A DNA stretch of 64,000 nt from Streptomyces barringtoniae (GCF_020819595.1 NZ_JAJHNP010000009.1:248001-312000); one strand, 5' to 3'; shown: positions 50,960 through 62,345, numbered from the stretch's first letter. Notes: generated by a model not told the origin, from the letters alone. Translations and numbers: made by a program.

Positions 50960-52434
50960 ACAAGCCCCTGCGCCGGATCGCGATCTTCTGTGGCCTCCTC
51001 ATCCTGGCCCTGCTCATCCGCGACAACTACCTGCAGTACCTCAAGGCCGACCAGCTGGCGACCGAGAAGGACAACCGCCGGGTCTCCATCGAGCGGTACG
51101 CCAACCCGCGCGGCGACATCATCGTCGACGGCAACCCGATAACCGGATCCGTCGTGTCCAAGAGCGGCGACTTCAAGTACAAGCGCACCTACAAGGACGG
51201 GGCCATGTGGTCCCCGGTGACCGGCTACTCCTCGCAGGCCTTCGGCGCCAGCCAGCTGGAGAGCATCGAGGACGGCATCCTCACCGGCAACGACGACAGG
51301 CTCTTCTTCCGCAACACCCTCGACATGATCACGGGCAAGCCGAAGCTGGGCGGCAACGTCGTCACCACGCTGAACGCGGCCGCGCAGAAGGCGGCGTTCA
51401 GCGGGCTGAAGGCGCAGGGCGGCAAGGGCGCGGTCGTCGCCCTGGAGCCGTCCACCGGCAAGATCCTCGCGCTGGCCTCCTACCCGTCGTACGACCCGTC
51501 GTCCTTCGCGGGGAACTCCACCGGCACGGACTCCAAGAACTGGAACAAGCTCCAGAAGAAGAACGACCCCTCCGACCCGATGCTGAACCGGGCGCTGCGC
51601 GAGACCTACCCGCCGGGCTCCACGTTCAAGCTGGTCACCGCGGCGGCGGCGCTGGAGAACGGGCTGTACAAGTCGGCGGACGAGGCCACGGACTCCCCGC
51701 AGCCCTACACGCTGCCGGACACCACGCGCGAGCTGAAGAACGAGGGCAGCATCCAGTGCAAGAACGTGCCCCTGCGGGAGGCGCTGCGCATCTCCTGCAA
51801 CACGGTCTTCGGTCACATCGGTGCCCAGCTCGGCAAGGACAAGATGCTGGCCGAGGCCGAGAAGTTCGGCTTCAACGCCGAGCAGTTCACCCCGGTGCGG
51901 TCGAGCGCGTCCGTCTTCCCCAAGGAGATGGACCGCCCGCAGACGGCGCTCAGCTCGATCGGCCAGTTCGACACCGCCGCGACCCCGCTGCAGATGGCCA
52001 TGGTCGCCTCGGCGGTCGCCGACGACGGCAAGCTGATGAAGCCGTACATGGTTGACGAGCTGCAGTCCTCCAACCTCGACCCGGTCGAGAAGACCCAGCC
52101 GCAGGAGATGAGCCGGCCCCTGTCGCCGGCCAACGCTCAGGTCCTGCAGTCCATGATGGAGACGGTCGTCAAGCAGGGCACCGGTACGAAGGCGCAGATC
52201 CCCGGCGTCACGGTGGGCGGCAAGACCGGTACCGCGCAGCACGGTGTGGCGAACAGCGCCAACCCGTACGCGTGGTTCGTCTCCTACGCCAAGCTGCCCG
52301 ACGGCAGCTCGCCGGTCGCCGTGGCCGTGGTCATCGAGGACGAGAGCGCCAACCGCGACGACATCTCCGGTGGCGGCCTGGCCGCGCCGATCGCCAAGAA
52401 CGTCATGGAGGCGGTCATCCAGTCCAAGAAGTGA
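50956..52434 (+). CDS. pbpA: PbpA: class B penicillin-binding protein (transpeptidase)
   Basis: A 492-residue protein with one N-terminal membrane helix and a transpeptidase domain carrying the three catalytic motifs: STFK (near 218), SCN (near 282) and KTGTAQ (near 423). It crosslinks peptidoglycan, forming the SEDS/bPBP pair with the upstream RodA. ATG 50956 sits in the ATGA shared with rodA. In mycobacteria PbpA is phosphorylated by PknB. Confidence 0.94.
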   Translation: MNKPLRRIAIFCGLLILALLIRDNYLQYLKADQLATEKDNRRVSIERYANPRGDIIVDGNPITGSVVSKSGDFKYKRTYKDGAMWSPVTGYSSQAFGASQLESIEDGILTGNDDRLFFRNTLDMITGKPKLGGNVVTTLNAAAQKAAFSGLKAQGGKGAVVALEPSTGKILALASYPSYDPSSFAGNSTGTDSKNWNKLQKKNDPSDPMLNRALRETYPPGSTFKLVTAAAALENGLYKSADEATDSPQPYTLPDTTRELKNEGSIQCKNVPLREALRISCNTVFGHIGAQLGKDKMLAEAEKFGFNAEQFTPVRSSASVFPKEMDRPQTALSSIGQFDTAATPLQMAMVASAVADDGKLMKPYMVDELQSSNLDPVEKTQPQEMSRPLSPANAQVLQSMMETVVKQGTGTKAQIPGVTVGGKTGTAQHGVANSANPYAWFVSYAKLPDGSSPVAVAVVIEDESANRDDISGGGLAAPIAKNVMEAVIQSKK

Positions 52435-52615
52435 CGGAAGTGACCCCCATCACATCCCCTTCACATCGCCGCACGTTGCGATACCGGTCCTGTATCGGGT
52501 TACGGGCTTGGCCAGGTCACACAAAGCGAGCCGGGTACGGTAGGCCCGGACGGCAGCCTCCGGCCGTGCACGTGGGTGCGCGGCCGAGACCGACGGAGAG
52601 GGCTGGTAGGTAGCT

Positions 52616-54616
<2,001 letters not shown>

Positions 54617-54641
54617 CGCACGGAGACTGAATCCGACCCAG

Positions 54642-54688
54642 CCAAAGGGGCCCTTGGCACCGCACGGTGGTGCCAAGGGCCCCTTTGG
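54642..54688. terminator. Strong bidirectional terminator after pknB
   Basis: A perfect 20-bp inverted repeat, 54642-54661 and 54669-54688, with core AAAGGGGCCCTTGGCACC and a 7-base loop. It separates the pknB cluster from the convergent sortase operon. Confidence 0.9.
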
Positions 54689-54726
54689 GCACCCGGCTCC
54701 CCCGAGGGGGCGCCGGGACCCGGCCG

Positions 54727-55482
54727 TCAGCCCCGCAGTTCCTCCGGCGGCGTCCGCTCGCTGTCCACCTTCTCCACCCGGACCAGCTCGCCCCAGACCA
54801 CGTAGCGGTACTCCGAGGTGTACACGGGCGTGCAGGTCGTCAGGGTGATGTAGTGCCCCGGCTTCTTCTTGCCGGACTCCTTCGGGACCTGATCGATGAC
54901 CTTGACGTTGTACTTCGAGGTCTCCGGGAGGATCGAGTAGACCTTGTAGACGTACCAGTTGTCCCGCGTCTCGAAGACGATCGGGTCGCCCTTCTCCACC
55001 TTGTCGATGTTGTGGAACTTCGCGCCGTGCCCGTCCCGGTGGGCGGCGAGGGTGAAGTTGCCGTCCTTGCCGCTCGTGGGGAGCGTGGCCCTGACCGGGT
55101 CCGTGTAGTAGCCGGCCACGCCGTCGTTCAGGACGTCCGTGCCCGTGCCCTTCTCCACCAGGACCTCGCCGTTGTGCATCGCGGGCACGTGCAGGAAGCC
55201 GATGCCGTCCTTGGTGTCCAGTGCGCCGGGACCGGAGTCCGTGGCATGCGCCCAGTGCTGGCGCACCTTTTCAGCCTGCTTGTCCGCCTTGCGATCCGCT
55301 ATTACGTTCGTCCACCAGAGGGAGTAGACGACGAAGAGGGCGAGCAACAGACCTGCGGTGATGAGGATTTCACCAAGGACGCTGACCGCCGTCGCTATGC
55401 GGCCCGGACGCCGGCCCCGCCGGGCGGGACTCGAATCGGAGGCGTCCGTGTGTTCTTCGGTGTCGTCGGCGGTCGCTGCCAC
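54727..55482 (-). CDS. Class E-type sortase
   Basis: A 251-residue sortase with one N-terminal membrane helix (residues about 32-55). The catalytic residues are His in LAAHRDGHG, Cys in TLTTCTP and Arg in SEYRYVVW. Class E sortases of streptomycetes attach LAXTG-bearing proteins, chiefly the long chaplins, to the cell wall and are needed for aerial hyphae. GTG 55482. It follows a second sortase at 55512 with a 29-base gap, matching the known srtE2/srtE1 pair. Confidence 0.88.
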   Translation of the reverse strand: MAATADDTEEHTDASDSSPARRGRRPGRIATAVSVLGEILITAGLLLALFVVYSLWWTNVIADRKADKQAEKVRQHWAHATDSGPGALDTKDGIGFLHVPAMHNGEVLVEKGTGTDVLNDGVAGYYTDPVRATLPTSGKDGNFTLAAHRDGHGAKFHNIDKVEKGDPIVFETRDNWYVYKVYSILPETSKYNVKVIDQVPKESGKKKPGHYITLTTCTPVYTSEYRYVVWGELVRVEKVDSERTPPEELRG

Positions 55483-55511
55483 AGTGTCCTCTGCCTCTGC
55501 CCTTACTCGCG

Positions 55512-56639
55512 TCAGCCCTGTTCGATGAGCGCGTCCGGCTTGCCCTTGCTGCGCGGGCGTTCCTCGACCATCTTGCCCCAGACGATCAGCCGGTACTTGC
55601 TGGTGAACTCCGGCGTGCAGGTGGTGAGGGTGATGTAGCGGCCCGGCTTGGTGAAGCCCGAGCCCTTCGGGATGGGGTCCAGCACGCTCGTGTTGGTCGG
55701 CGAGGTCACCGGCAGCGTCGAGGTCACCTTGTACACGAAGTACCAGTCCTGCGTCTCGACCACGACCGCGTCCCCCGGCTCGAGCCTGTTGATGTACCGG
55801 AACGGTTCGCCGTGCGTGTTGCGATGGGCGGCGAGACCGAAGTTGCCGGTCTTCGCATCGGGCATCGCCGTCTTCAGCGGGGGCTCACCGTAGTGCCCGA
55901 CCATGCCCTTGTTGAGCACCCTCTCGGTGCTCACGCCCTCCGCGATCGGCGCGACCACGTCGAGCTTGGGGATGTGCAGGATGGCGAAACCCTGCCCGGG
56001 CGCGAACACCCCGGGGTTGCGCTTGCCGCTCGCCCAGTCGTTCTGGAGCTGGTGCGTCTCGCTGCCCGCCTGCGCGTTGGCGCGGATGTTGGTCCACCAC
56101 AGCTGGTAGGTGACGAACAGCAGCATCAGCACGCCGGTGGTGATGAACACCTCACCGATCGCCCGGCTCGCGACGACGCCCGGGCTGGGCTTGCGCAGCC
56201 GCTGCTGCCGCCGCGCCTCGACCCGGGACAGCGGCCGGCCGGGCTCCCCGGTCTCCGGCGTCTCCGCGGGTGCCGTCTCCCGGCCGCCGCCATGACGCCC
56301 GCCACGGCGCTTGGCGGCCTTTCTGCGGGCCGCACGGCCACCGACCGCCGGTCCGGTGGCGGAGGAGGCGGACGGGGCCGCAGAGGCGCGGAGAGCCCCG
56401 CTCTCCGAGCCCGTCAGCGGATCGGGGACCCGCAGCGCCATCGTCTCGTCGTCCAGCGCGGGCCGGTACGGCTGCTCCTGCGGCGCCCGCTCGTACTCCT
56501 GCTCGTATGTCCGCTCGTACGGCTCCCCGTACGGCTCCTGGTACGCCCCCGCGTCCCAGTCCCCAAGCGCACCGGAAGCCTCGTACGACTGATCCCCGTA
56601 CGAGGCATCGGTCTCGCGCTCCGGGCGCAGGGCGGTCAC
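55512..56639 (-). CDS. Class E-type sortase with long cytosolic N-terminus
   Basis: A 375-residue sortase. Residues 1-160 are a disordered, charged cytosolic tail (Tyr/Glu/Pro-rich, then Arg/Gly-rich), followed by one membrane helix (about 165-187) and the sortase beta barrel with LAAHRNTHG, TLTTCTP and SKYRLIVW as catalytic His, Cys and Arg. The tail may be a docking or regulatory arm. GTG 56639 overlaps the pabA-like stop (GTGA), so it is coupled to it. Confidence 0.88.
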   Translation of the reverse strand: MTALRPERETDASYGDQSYEASGALGDWDAGAYQEPYGEPYERTYEQEYERAPQEQPYRPALDDETMALRVPDPLTGSESGALRASAAPSASSATGPAVGGRAARRKAAKRRGGRHGGGRETAPAETPETGEPGRPLSRVEARRQQRLRKPSPGVVASRAIGEVFITTGVLMLLFVTYQLWWTNIRANAQAGSETHQLQNDWASGKRNPGVFAPGQGFAILHIPKLDVVAPIAEGVSTERVLNKGMVGHYGEPPLKTAMPDAKTGNFGLAAHRNTHGEPFRYINRLEPGDAVVVETQDWYFVYKVTSTLPVTSPTNTSVLDPIPKGSGFTKPGRYITLTTCTPEFTSKYRLIVWGKMVEERPRSKGKPDALIEQG

Positions 56640-57274
56640 GCCGTGGCCCTGCCCACCACCGGGGCCAGCCCCGTCGACCTCGCCACGGCACCCTGGTCGC
56701 CGCACTCCACCAGCCAGTTGGCCAGCATCCGGTGCCCGTGCTCGGTCAGCACCGACTCGGGATGGAACTGCACGCCCTCGACCAGGAGTTCACGGTGGCG
56801 CAGGCCCATGATGATGCCGTCGTGGGTGCGGGCGGTCACCTCCAGCTCGGCCGGGACCGTCGCCGGCTCGGCGGCCAGGGAGTGGTAGCGGGTCGCCGTG
56901 AAGGGCGAGGGCAGGCCCGCGAAGACGCCCTTGCCCTCGTGCTCCACCAGCGAGGTCTTGCCGTGCAGCAGCTCCGGCGCCCGGTCCACCACCCCGCCGT
57001 ACGCCACCTGCATCGACTGCATGCCGAGGCACACCCCGAAGACCGGCACTCCGGTGGCCGCGCAGTGGCGGACCATGTCCACGCACACCCCGGCCTCCTC
57101 CGGCGTCCCCGGCCCGGGCGAGAGCAGCACCCCGTCGAAGCCGTCCTGGGCATGCGCCGTCGACACCTCGTCGTTGCGCAGCACCTCGCACTCGGCACCC
57201 AGCTGGTACAGGTACTGGACCAGGTTGAAGACGAAGCTGTCGTAGTTGTCGACGACGAGAATCCGCGCACTCAC
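56636..57274 (-). CDS. pabA: Glutamine amidotransferase PabA/TrpG-like
   Basis: A 212-residue class I glutamine amidotransferase with the catalytic Cys in GVCLGMQSM and the His/Glu of QFHPES. It feeds ammonia to a chorismate-using partner, making aminodeoxychorismate (folate) or anthranilate (tryptophan). Streptomycetes usually call this origin-near copy pabA. GTG 57274 overlaps the small membrane protein stop. The C-terminal 25 residues are less conserved. Confidence 0.88.
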   Translation of the reverse strand: MSARILVVDNYDSFVFNLVQYLYQLGAECEVLRNDEVSTAHAQDGFDGVLLSPGPGTPEEAGVCVDMVRHCAATGVPVFGVCLGMQSMQVAYGGVVDRAPELLHGKTSLVEHEGKGVFAGLPSPFTATRYHSLAAEPATVPAELEVTARTHDGIIMGLRHRELLVEGVQFHPESVLTEHGHRMLANWLVECGDQGAVARSTGLAPVVGRATA

Positions 57275-57432
57275 TGGTTGTCCACCGTCACATCGTTGAA
57301 GGGCATCAGCGGTTCGGCCCACGGAAAGACGTACTGGAACAGGATGTAGACCACGGCCAGGATCAGTAGGAGTGAGATGAGCGCCTTCACCCACGCGTTC
57401 CCCGGCAGATTCCGCCAGATCCAGCCGTACAT
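57271..57432 (-). CDS. Small one-helix membrane protein
   Basis: A 53-residue protein (MYGWIWRNLPGNAW...) with one hydrophobic helix around residues 14-34 and an acidic end. AAGGAA lies a few bases before ATG 57432, better placed than the in-frame GTG at 57480. Its stop overlaps pabA (GTGA), so it is translated with that gene. Such short proteins next to pabA look conserved in streptomycetes; function unknown. Confidence 0.7.
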   Translation of the reverse strand: MYGWIWRNLPGNAWVKALISLLLILAVVYILFQYVFPWAEPLMPFNDVTVDNQ

Positions 57433-57484
57433 GCCGTTCCTTCCGTATCCCCACGGCACCTGACTCACGCCGTACGCCACCAGA

Positions 57485-58177
57485 CTAACGGCGCAGCGCC
57501 TCCGGTTCGCCTGCCTCCACAGACTGTGTGGAATCCAGGTGCGCCCAGACGATCAGCCGGTGACTGTGCCCCCATTCCGGATCGCACGTGGTCAGCGTCA
57601 GATACCGGCCCGGACGCGTATACCCGGACTTACGTGGCACAGGGTCGATGACCTCAACGTCCGTCGGCACGGTTTTGTAGGGCCCTTTGTCGATCCGATA
57701 CGTGAACCAGGTCGTCCCGTCCGTGAGGACGACGGCGTCGCCCGGGCGCAGCGCGGGGAAGTCCTTGAACGGGTCGCCGTACGTGCGCCGGTGACCGGCC
57801 ACCGCGAAGTTCCCCGCCCGGCCGAGCTGCGCGGTGCCCGCGTAGTGGGCGAGTCCCTGCGCCAGTACGTCCCGGCCGGTGCCCTCCAGGACCGGCTTGT
57901 TCCACGTGAAACCGAGCCGCGGGATGTACATGATCGCGAAAGCCCTGCCGTAGTAGTAGGGCGACGGTCTCGTCGCGGTGACCGTCTGCTCGCCCGGCGC
58001 GGCGGCCGCCGGCCGCACACTCCCCTTCGACCACTGCCGGTGCAGCTGGTCGATCTGTTCGTTCATGGCACTGTCGGCCCGCACTCCCGTCCAGAACAGC
58101 ACATAGACGACGAAGAGCACGATCAGAGTGCCGACGGTGATGCACAGCTCGCTGACGGTCCGGACGATCACTCGCAC
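57485..58177 (-). CDS. Third class E-type sortase
   Basis: A 230-residue sortase with one N-terminal membrane helix and catalytic His (AVAGHRRTYG), Cys (TLTTCDP) and Arg (HSHRLIVW). The residue after Cys is Asp, not Thr as in the other two, so specificity may differ. GGAGG lies 6 bases before GTG 58177. A degenerate ParB site (57899-57912) lies inside its coding sequence. Between a DUF881 gene and the small membrane protein. Confidence 0.85.
   Translation of the reverse strand: MRVIVRTVSELCITVGTLIVLFVVYVLFWTGVRADSAMNEQIDQLHRQWSKGSVRPAAAAPGEQTVTATRPSPYYYGRAFAIMYIPRLGFTWNKPVLEGTGRDVLAQGLAHYAGTAQLGRAGNFAVAGHRRTYGDPFKDFPALRPGDAVVLTDGTTWFTYRIDKGPYKTVPTDVEVIDPVPRKSGYTRPGRYLTLTTCDPEWGHSHRLIVWAHLDSTQSVEAGEPEALRR
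57899..57912. promoter_or_regulatory. Degenerate parS-like site inside a sortase gene
   Basis: GTTCCACGTGAAAC differs from the ParB consensus at one base. Streptomycete ParB tolerates some such variants. Confidence 0.55.
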
Positions 58178-58224
58178 CGGCGCCTCCGGGACGGATGGCT
58201 GGCGGACGGCTGACGGGTGTCTGG

Positions 58225-59013
58225 CTACTGCACGGGCTTGGCGTAGTGCAGATCCACTGTGCCCGAGTAGCCGGGAAGAGTCACCGTCCCGTCGTCGGTG
58301 ACTTTCCAGCCGAGGCCGTAGACGTTGACGTAGACCATGTAGGTCTGGATCGCCTTGCTCGCCGCGAGCGCCTGCTGCAGCTTGTCCGGATCGCCGACCG
58401 CCGTGATCTTGTACGGCGGTGAGTACACCCGGCCCTGGAGGATCAGGGTGTTGCCGACGCAGCGCACCGCGCTGGTGGAGATCAGCCGCTGGTCCATGAC
58501 CTTGATGCCCCGGGCGCCGCCCTGCCACAGCGCGTTCACCACGGCCTGCAGGTCCTGCTGGTGGATGACCAGGTAGTCGGGCTGCGGCTCGGGATAGCCG
58601 GGGAGCTTGGCGGTGGCGTTGGGCGGGGCGTCGTTGAGGGTGACGGTGATGGCGTGGCCGGTGAGCTTCTGAGTGCCGGCACTCTCCTCCAGCCCACTGA
58701 GCCTGCGGTCCTGCGCCGTGCTGCTGCCGTCGTCACTCTCGGCGAGGGACTCCACGCTCCCGCGCAGGGCCGCGTCGGACTCGTCGAGCTCCTTGTTCTT
58801 GCGGCTGCGCTGCTGGATCAGGTCGGACAGCTTCAGCAGGGAGCCGTCCTGGCGGATGTCGGTGCCCTTGGCCGTGTTGAAGCTGGTGAAGAAGATCAGT
58901 CCCGCGAGCGCGAAGACGGCCGCGGTGAGCATCCGCACGGGGCGGACACGCAGGCGGCGGCCGGGGCCGGAGCCCGTTGATTGCGTCCCGGTGGAGTCGG
59001 CAGAATTGCTCAA
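58225..59013 (-). CDS. DUF881 family membrane protein
   Basis: A 262-residue protein with an N-terminal membrane helix (residues about 28-46), a coiled coil (60-100) and a C-terminal DUF881 domain (VTLNDAPP, VNALWQGGARGIKVMDQRL). The family sits in division and wall loci of Gram-positive bacteria; function unknown. It starts at TTG 59013 with AAGGG about 5 bases upstream. In mycobacteria the same gene adjoins crgA. Confidence 0.88.
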   Translation of the reverse strand: MSNSADSTGTQSTGSGPGRRLRVRPVRMLTAAVFALAGLIFFTSFNTAKGTDIRQDGSLLKLSDLIQQRSRKNKELDESDAALRGSVESLAESDDGSSTAQDRRLSGLEESAGTQKLTGHAITVTLNDAPPNATAKLPGYPEPQPDYLVIHQQDLQAVVNALWQGGARGIKVMDQRLISTSAVRCVGNTLILQGRVYSPPYKITAVGDPDKLQQALAASKAIQTYMVYVNVYGLGWKVTDDGTVTLPGYSGTVDLHYAKPVQ

Positions 59014-59165
59014 CGTACCCTTATCTCCTTCGGCGCCACGGAAGCACTACGCTAACGGACGCCCGGGGGAGCACACAGAGTCGTCGTCTTGACCCTTGTA
59101 CGCTGCCCCGAGCCCCGAACCGGTTATCTGCGCGGCCACGCAGCGCATCGACAGGAGAGACCCTC

Positions 59166-59420
59166 GTGCCGAAGTCACGTATCCGCAAGAAGGCCGACTA
59201 CACGCCACCGGCGGCGAAGCAGGCACAGGCGATCAAGCTGAACAGCCGTGGCTGGGTCGCGCCCGTCATGCTGGCCATGTTCGTCATCGGCCTGGCCTGG
59301 ATCGTCGTCTTTTACGTGACGGACGGCTCGCTGCCCATCGACGCGCTGGACAACTGGAACATCGTGGTCGGCTTCGGCTTCATCGCCGCCGGCTTCGGTG
59401 TCTCCACGCAGTGGAAGTAG
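59166..59420 (+). CDS. crgA: CrgA: division-site membrane protein
   Basis: An 84-residue protein with two membrane helices and the conserved start MPKSRIRKKADYTPP. CrgA recruits and regulates division proteins, and in Streptomyces it restrains FtsZ ring formation during aerial growth and sporulation. AGGAGAG precedes GTG 59166. Divergent from the DUF881 gene; a DnaA-box cluster lies directly downstream. Confidence 0.94.
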   Translation: MPKSRIRKKADYTPPAAKQAQAIKLNSRGWVAPVMLAMFVIGLAWIVVFYVTDGSLPIDALDNWNIVVGFGFIAAGFGVSTQWK

Positions 59421-59432
59421 CTCTGCCCAGGG

Positions 59433-59495
59433 CTATCCACTGAGTTATCCACAGGCGTTTTCCACATGGGGAAAAGAACGACGATCTGTGGATAA
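59433..59495. promoter_or_regulatory. Cluster of four DnaA-box-like 9-mers
   Basis: CTATCCACT (59433-59441), TTATCCACA (59445-59453), TTTTCCACA (59458-59466) and TGTGGATAA (59487-59495) lie within 63 bases after crgA. TTATCCACA is the classic strong box. A further TGTGGACAA is at 59636-59644. Confidence 0.65.
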
Positions 59496-59654
59496 CCCAT
59501 CGGGCGTTGACGCCGGTATGACTGGCCGACCGCCCTCCATACACCTGTTTGCCCCCTGTCTGACCTGCGGGAACACATCCGAGCGACAGGGGGCACAGCT
59601 GTGCCCGCACAGCGTGCACAAGATCCGGCACACCCTGTGGACAACGGTTCGGTA

Positions 59655-60545
59655 TCAGGTGAGCTGAGTGGTCCTGACCAGCGTGAGCACCACCACGACG
59701 GCGAGTACGACCGCACAGGTGCCGTACTGGACGAGCGTCCTCCGCCGGCGCGGGGCGTGGACCATGGCGTACCCGGTGACGACGCCGGCGACCAGGCCGC
59801 CGATGTGGGCCTGCCAGGCGATGTTCGCCCAGGTGAAGGTGATGATGAGGTTGATCACCAGCAGGGCGATGAGCGGGCGCATGTCGTAGTTGAGCCGGCG
59901 CATCAGTACGGCGGTCGCGCCGAAGAGGCCGAAGATCGCTCCGGAGGCGCCGAGGGAGGGCTGGTTGGGTGCGGCGAGCAGATAGGTGAGGGCGCTGCCG
60001 GCGAGACCCGAGACGAAGTAGAGGGCGAGATAGCGGGCGCGGCCGAGGGCGGCTTCCAGGGGGCCGCCGATCCACCACAGGCTGAGCATGTTGAAGAGGA
60101 TGTGGGCGTAGCCGCCGTGCAGGAACATCGCGGTCAGCAGGCGGTAGTACTGGCCCTGAGCGATGCCCTGCACCCCGGGGAGGAGGGGGGCGTAGGCCTG
60201 TCCGATCAGTTCGAACCGGTTGGTGAAGCGGTCACCTACGGCGATCTGCACCAGGAACACGGCGAGGTTGATGCCGATCAGCACCTTGGTGAGCAGCCGC
60301 GGGTCGGCCGTGACCGTGCCACCGGCGACCGTGCGGGGCCGGGCCGCCGTCGGCGCGTGGCCGGTGCCGCTGCCGCCGCGCACGCATTCGGGGCACTGGA
60401 AGCCGACCGAGGCGCTGACCATGCACTCGGGGCAGATGGGGCGCTCACAGCGGGTGCAGCGCACACCGGTCTCACGGTCCGGGTGCCGGTAGCACACGGG
60501 CACGCGGTGGGCGGCGTTCTGCGTGCTGCCTTCGGCGTGGTCCAT
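59655..60545 (-). CDS. Rhomboid-family intramembrane serine protease with N-terminal zinc-binding region
   Basis: A 296-residue protein. The first 60 residues hold Cys/His pairs (VCYRHPDRETGVRCTRCERPICPECM) typical of a B-box-like zinc site. Six or seven membrane helices follow, with the catalytic Ser in GASGAIFG and the catalytic His in WQAHIGGLVAG, plus HGGYAHILFNM. Rhomboids cut proteins inside the membrane. Substrate unknown. The homologue also lies near crgA in mycobacteria. Confidence 0.92.
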   Translation of the reverse strand: MDHAEGSTQNAAHRVPVCYRHPDRETGVRCTRCERPICPECMVSASVGFQCPECVRGGSGTGHAPTAARPRTVAGGTVTADPRLLTKVLIGINLAVFLVQIAVGDRFTNRFELIGQAYAPLLPGVQGIAQGQYYRLLTAMFLHGGYAHILFNMLSLWWIGGPLEAALGRARYLALYFVSGLAGSALTYLLAAPNQPSLGASGAIFGLFGATAVLMRRLNYDMRPLIALLVINLIITFTWANIAWQAHIGGLVAGVVTGYAMVHAPRRRRTLVQYGTCAVVLAVVVVLTLVRTTQLT

Positions 60546-60704
60546 CGGTTCCCCTTGTTCGTCGTGGGACTGCCCCCCGGCAATGCCCCGCCCCGCTCAT
60601 CCTTGGTACGGACGAGCGGGGCGTTTGGTTCCCTGCGGGACGTTCCGGTGTGTCCCGGTGGGACGTGACGTCGTTTCCCTGCGGGTGTCCGGGGAGCGGT
60701 GGGC

Positions 60705-61235
<531 letters not shown>

Positions 61236-61516
61236 GATCTGCCTTCCGTTGTCTTTCTGTGACTCTCCGATCCTCGCACGGTCGGGACCGTACGTCGCCC
61301 GGCAGGCCTGAGTTCCGCCCGGAAGGCAGCGCTGGGCGGGGATTCGTGGCAGTGTCGACGACAGGATCAGGTTGCCAGGGATTACCCGGAATCGCGCCGA
61401 AGGGAGCAATCGGCACCCATATGCCCGTCCGCGCATGCCGCGCGGACCGTTGGCAGGCATGATCCGTAAAAGGGTGGAAAGTCGAAATACCGTACGCCAC
61501 CGAGGAGGAGGAACCC

Positions 61517-62233
61517 GTGACCCGCATCGACAGCGTGCGCGCCGCGACCGGCTCGGCGAAGGACAGCGTGCTGCACGCCGCGGAAGTGGTGGCGCCCTAC
61601 GCCGACACGGCCAAGGAGCGTGCCGCGCTCTACGCGCAGGAGGCACGCGTACGGCTGGCGCCCGTGGTGTCGCAGGCCGCCGAACAGGCCCGCGTGCAGT
61701 ACGACGCCCGGCTCGCCCCGCGTCTGGAGCAGGCTCGTGCGCATGTACCGCCGAGGGTGGACCTGGCCGCGCAGGAGGCGGCCGTCCGCGCCCGTAAGGC
61801 TGCCCGGCAGGCTGCCGAGTACTCGCGACAGGCCGCCGAGTACTCGCGTCCGAGGATCGAGCAGGCCGTGGCAGCGACCGCTCCTGTCCGCGAGGAGGCC
61901 GCCGCACGTGGCGCAGCCGCCCTGGCCGCACTGCGTGGCCAGGTCTCGGCGGAGGAGATCCAGAAGCTGGCCCGCCGGCACGAGCGTCGGTGCCGGGCGG
62001 GCCGCGCCGTGAAGGCGCTGGCACTGCTGACCGTGCTGGCCGGGGGTGCCTTCGCGGCCTGGAAGTGGTGGGACAAGCAGGCCAACCCCGACTGGCTGGT
62101 CGAACCGCCGGCCGCGACGGAGGTACCGGAGTCGGGCGGCCGGCTCAGCTCGGTGGACGGCACCTCGCCCCTGGACCCCGAGGTCCAGGCGAAGCAGGCC
62201 GAGGAGGACGCCTCGGACGAGGACGACCAGTAG
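61517..62233 (+). CDS. DUF5324 family membrane protein
   Basis: A 238-residue protein with a long amphipathic, Ala/Glu/Arg-rich helical region (residues 1-155) that resembles LEA- or apolipoprotein-like repeats, including a duplicated AEYSRQ unit, one membrane helix (about 165-185) and an acidic tail. GAGGAGGAGG lies before GTG 61517. Family known mainly from Streptomyces; function unknown. Divergent from ppiA. Confidence 0.82.
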   Translation: MTRIDSVRAATGSAKDSVLHAAEVVAPYADTAKERAALYAQEARVRLAPVVSQAAEQARVQYDARLAPRLEQARAHVPPRVDLAAQEAAVRARKAARQAAEYSRQAAEYSRPRIEQAVAATAPVREEAAARGAAALAALRGQVSAEEIQKLARRHERRCRAGRAVKALALLTVLAGGAFAAWKWWDKQANPDWLVEPPAATEVPESGGRLSSVDGTSPLDPEVQAKQAEEDASDEDDQ

Positions 62234-62284
62234 CAGCCCGGCCGGAGGGCAGCAGCAGACACGATCACCTAACCGTCGGCCGTC

Positions 62285-62335
62285 AAACGGGCCGTGGGCC
62301 AGCAGGGTTGAACGCCCGCTGCCCACGGCCCGTTT
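62285..62335. terminator. Long hairpin after DUF5324 gene overlapping parS
   Basis: AAACGGGCCGTGGGC (62285-62299) pairs with 62321-62335, 15 bp with a 21-base loop. The last four bases of its right arm are the first four of the parS site. Confidence 0.7.
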
Positions 62336-62345
62336 CACGTGAAAC
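62332..62345. promoter_or_regulatory. parS: parS chromosome partition site (perfect)
   Basis: GTTTCACGTGAAAC, the exact ParB consensus, in intergenic DNA between the DUF5324 gene and tRNA-Ala. Confidence 0.9.
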
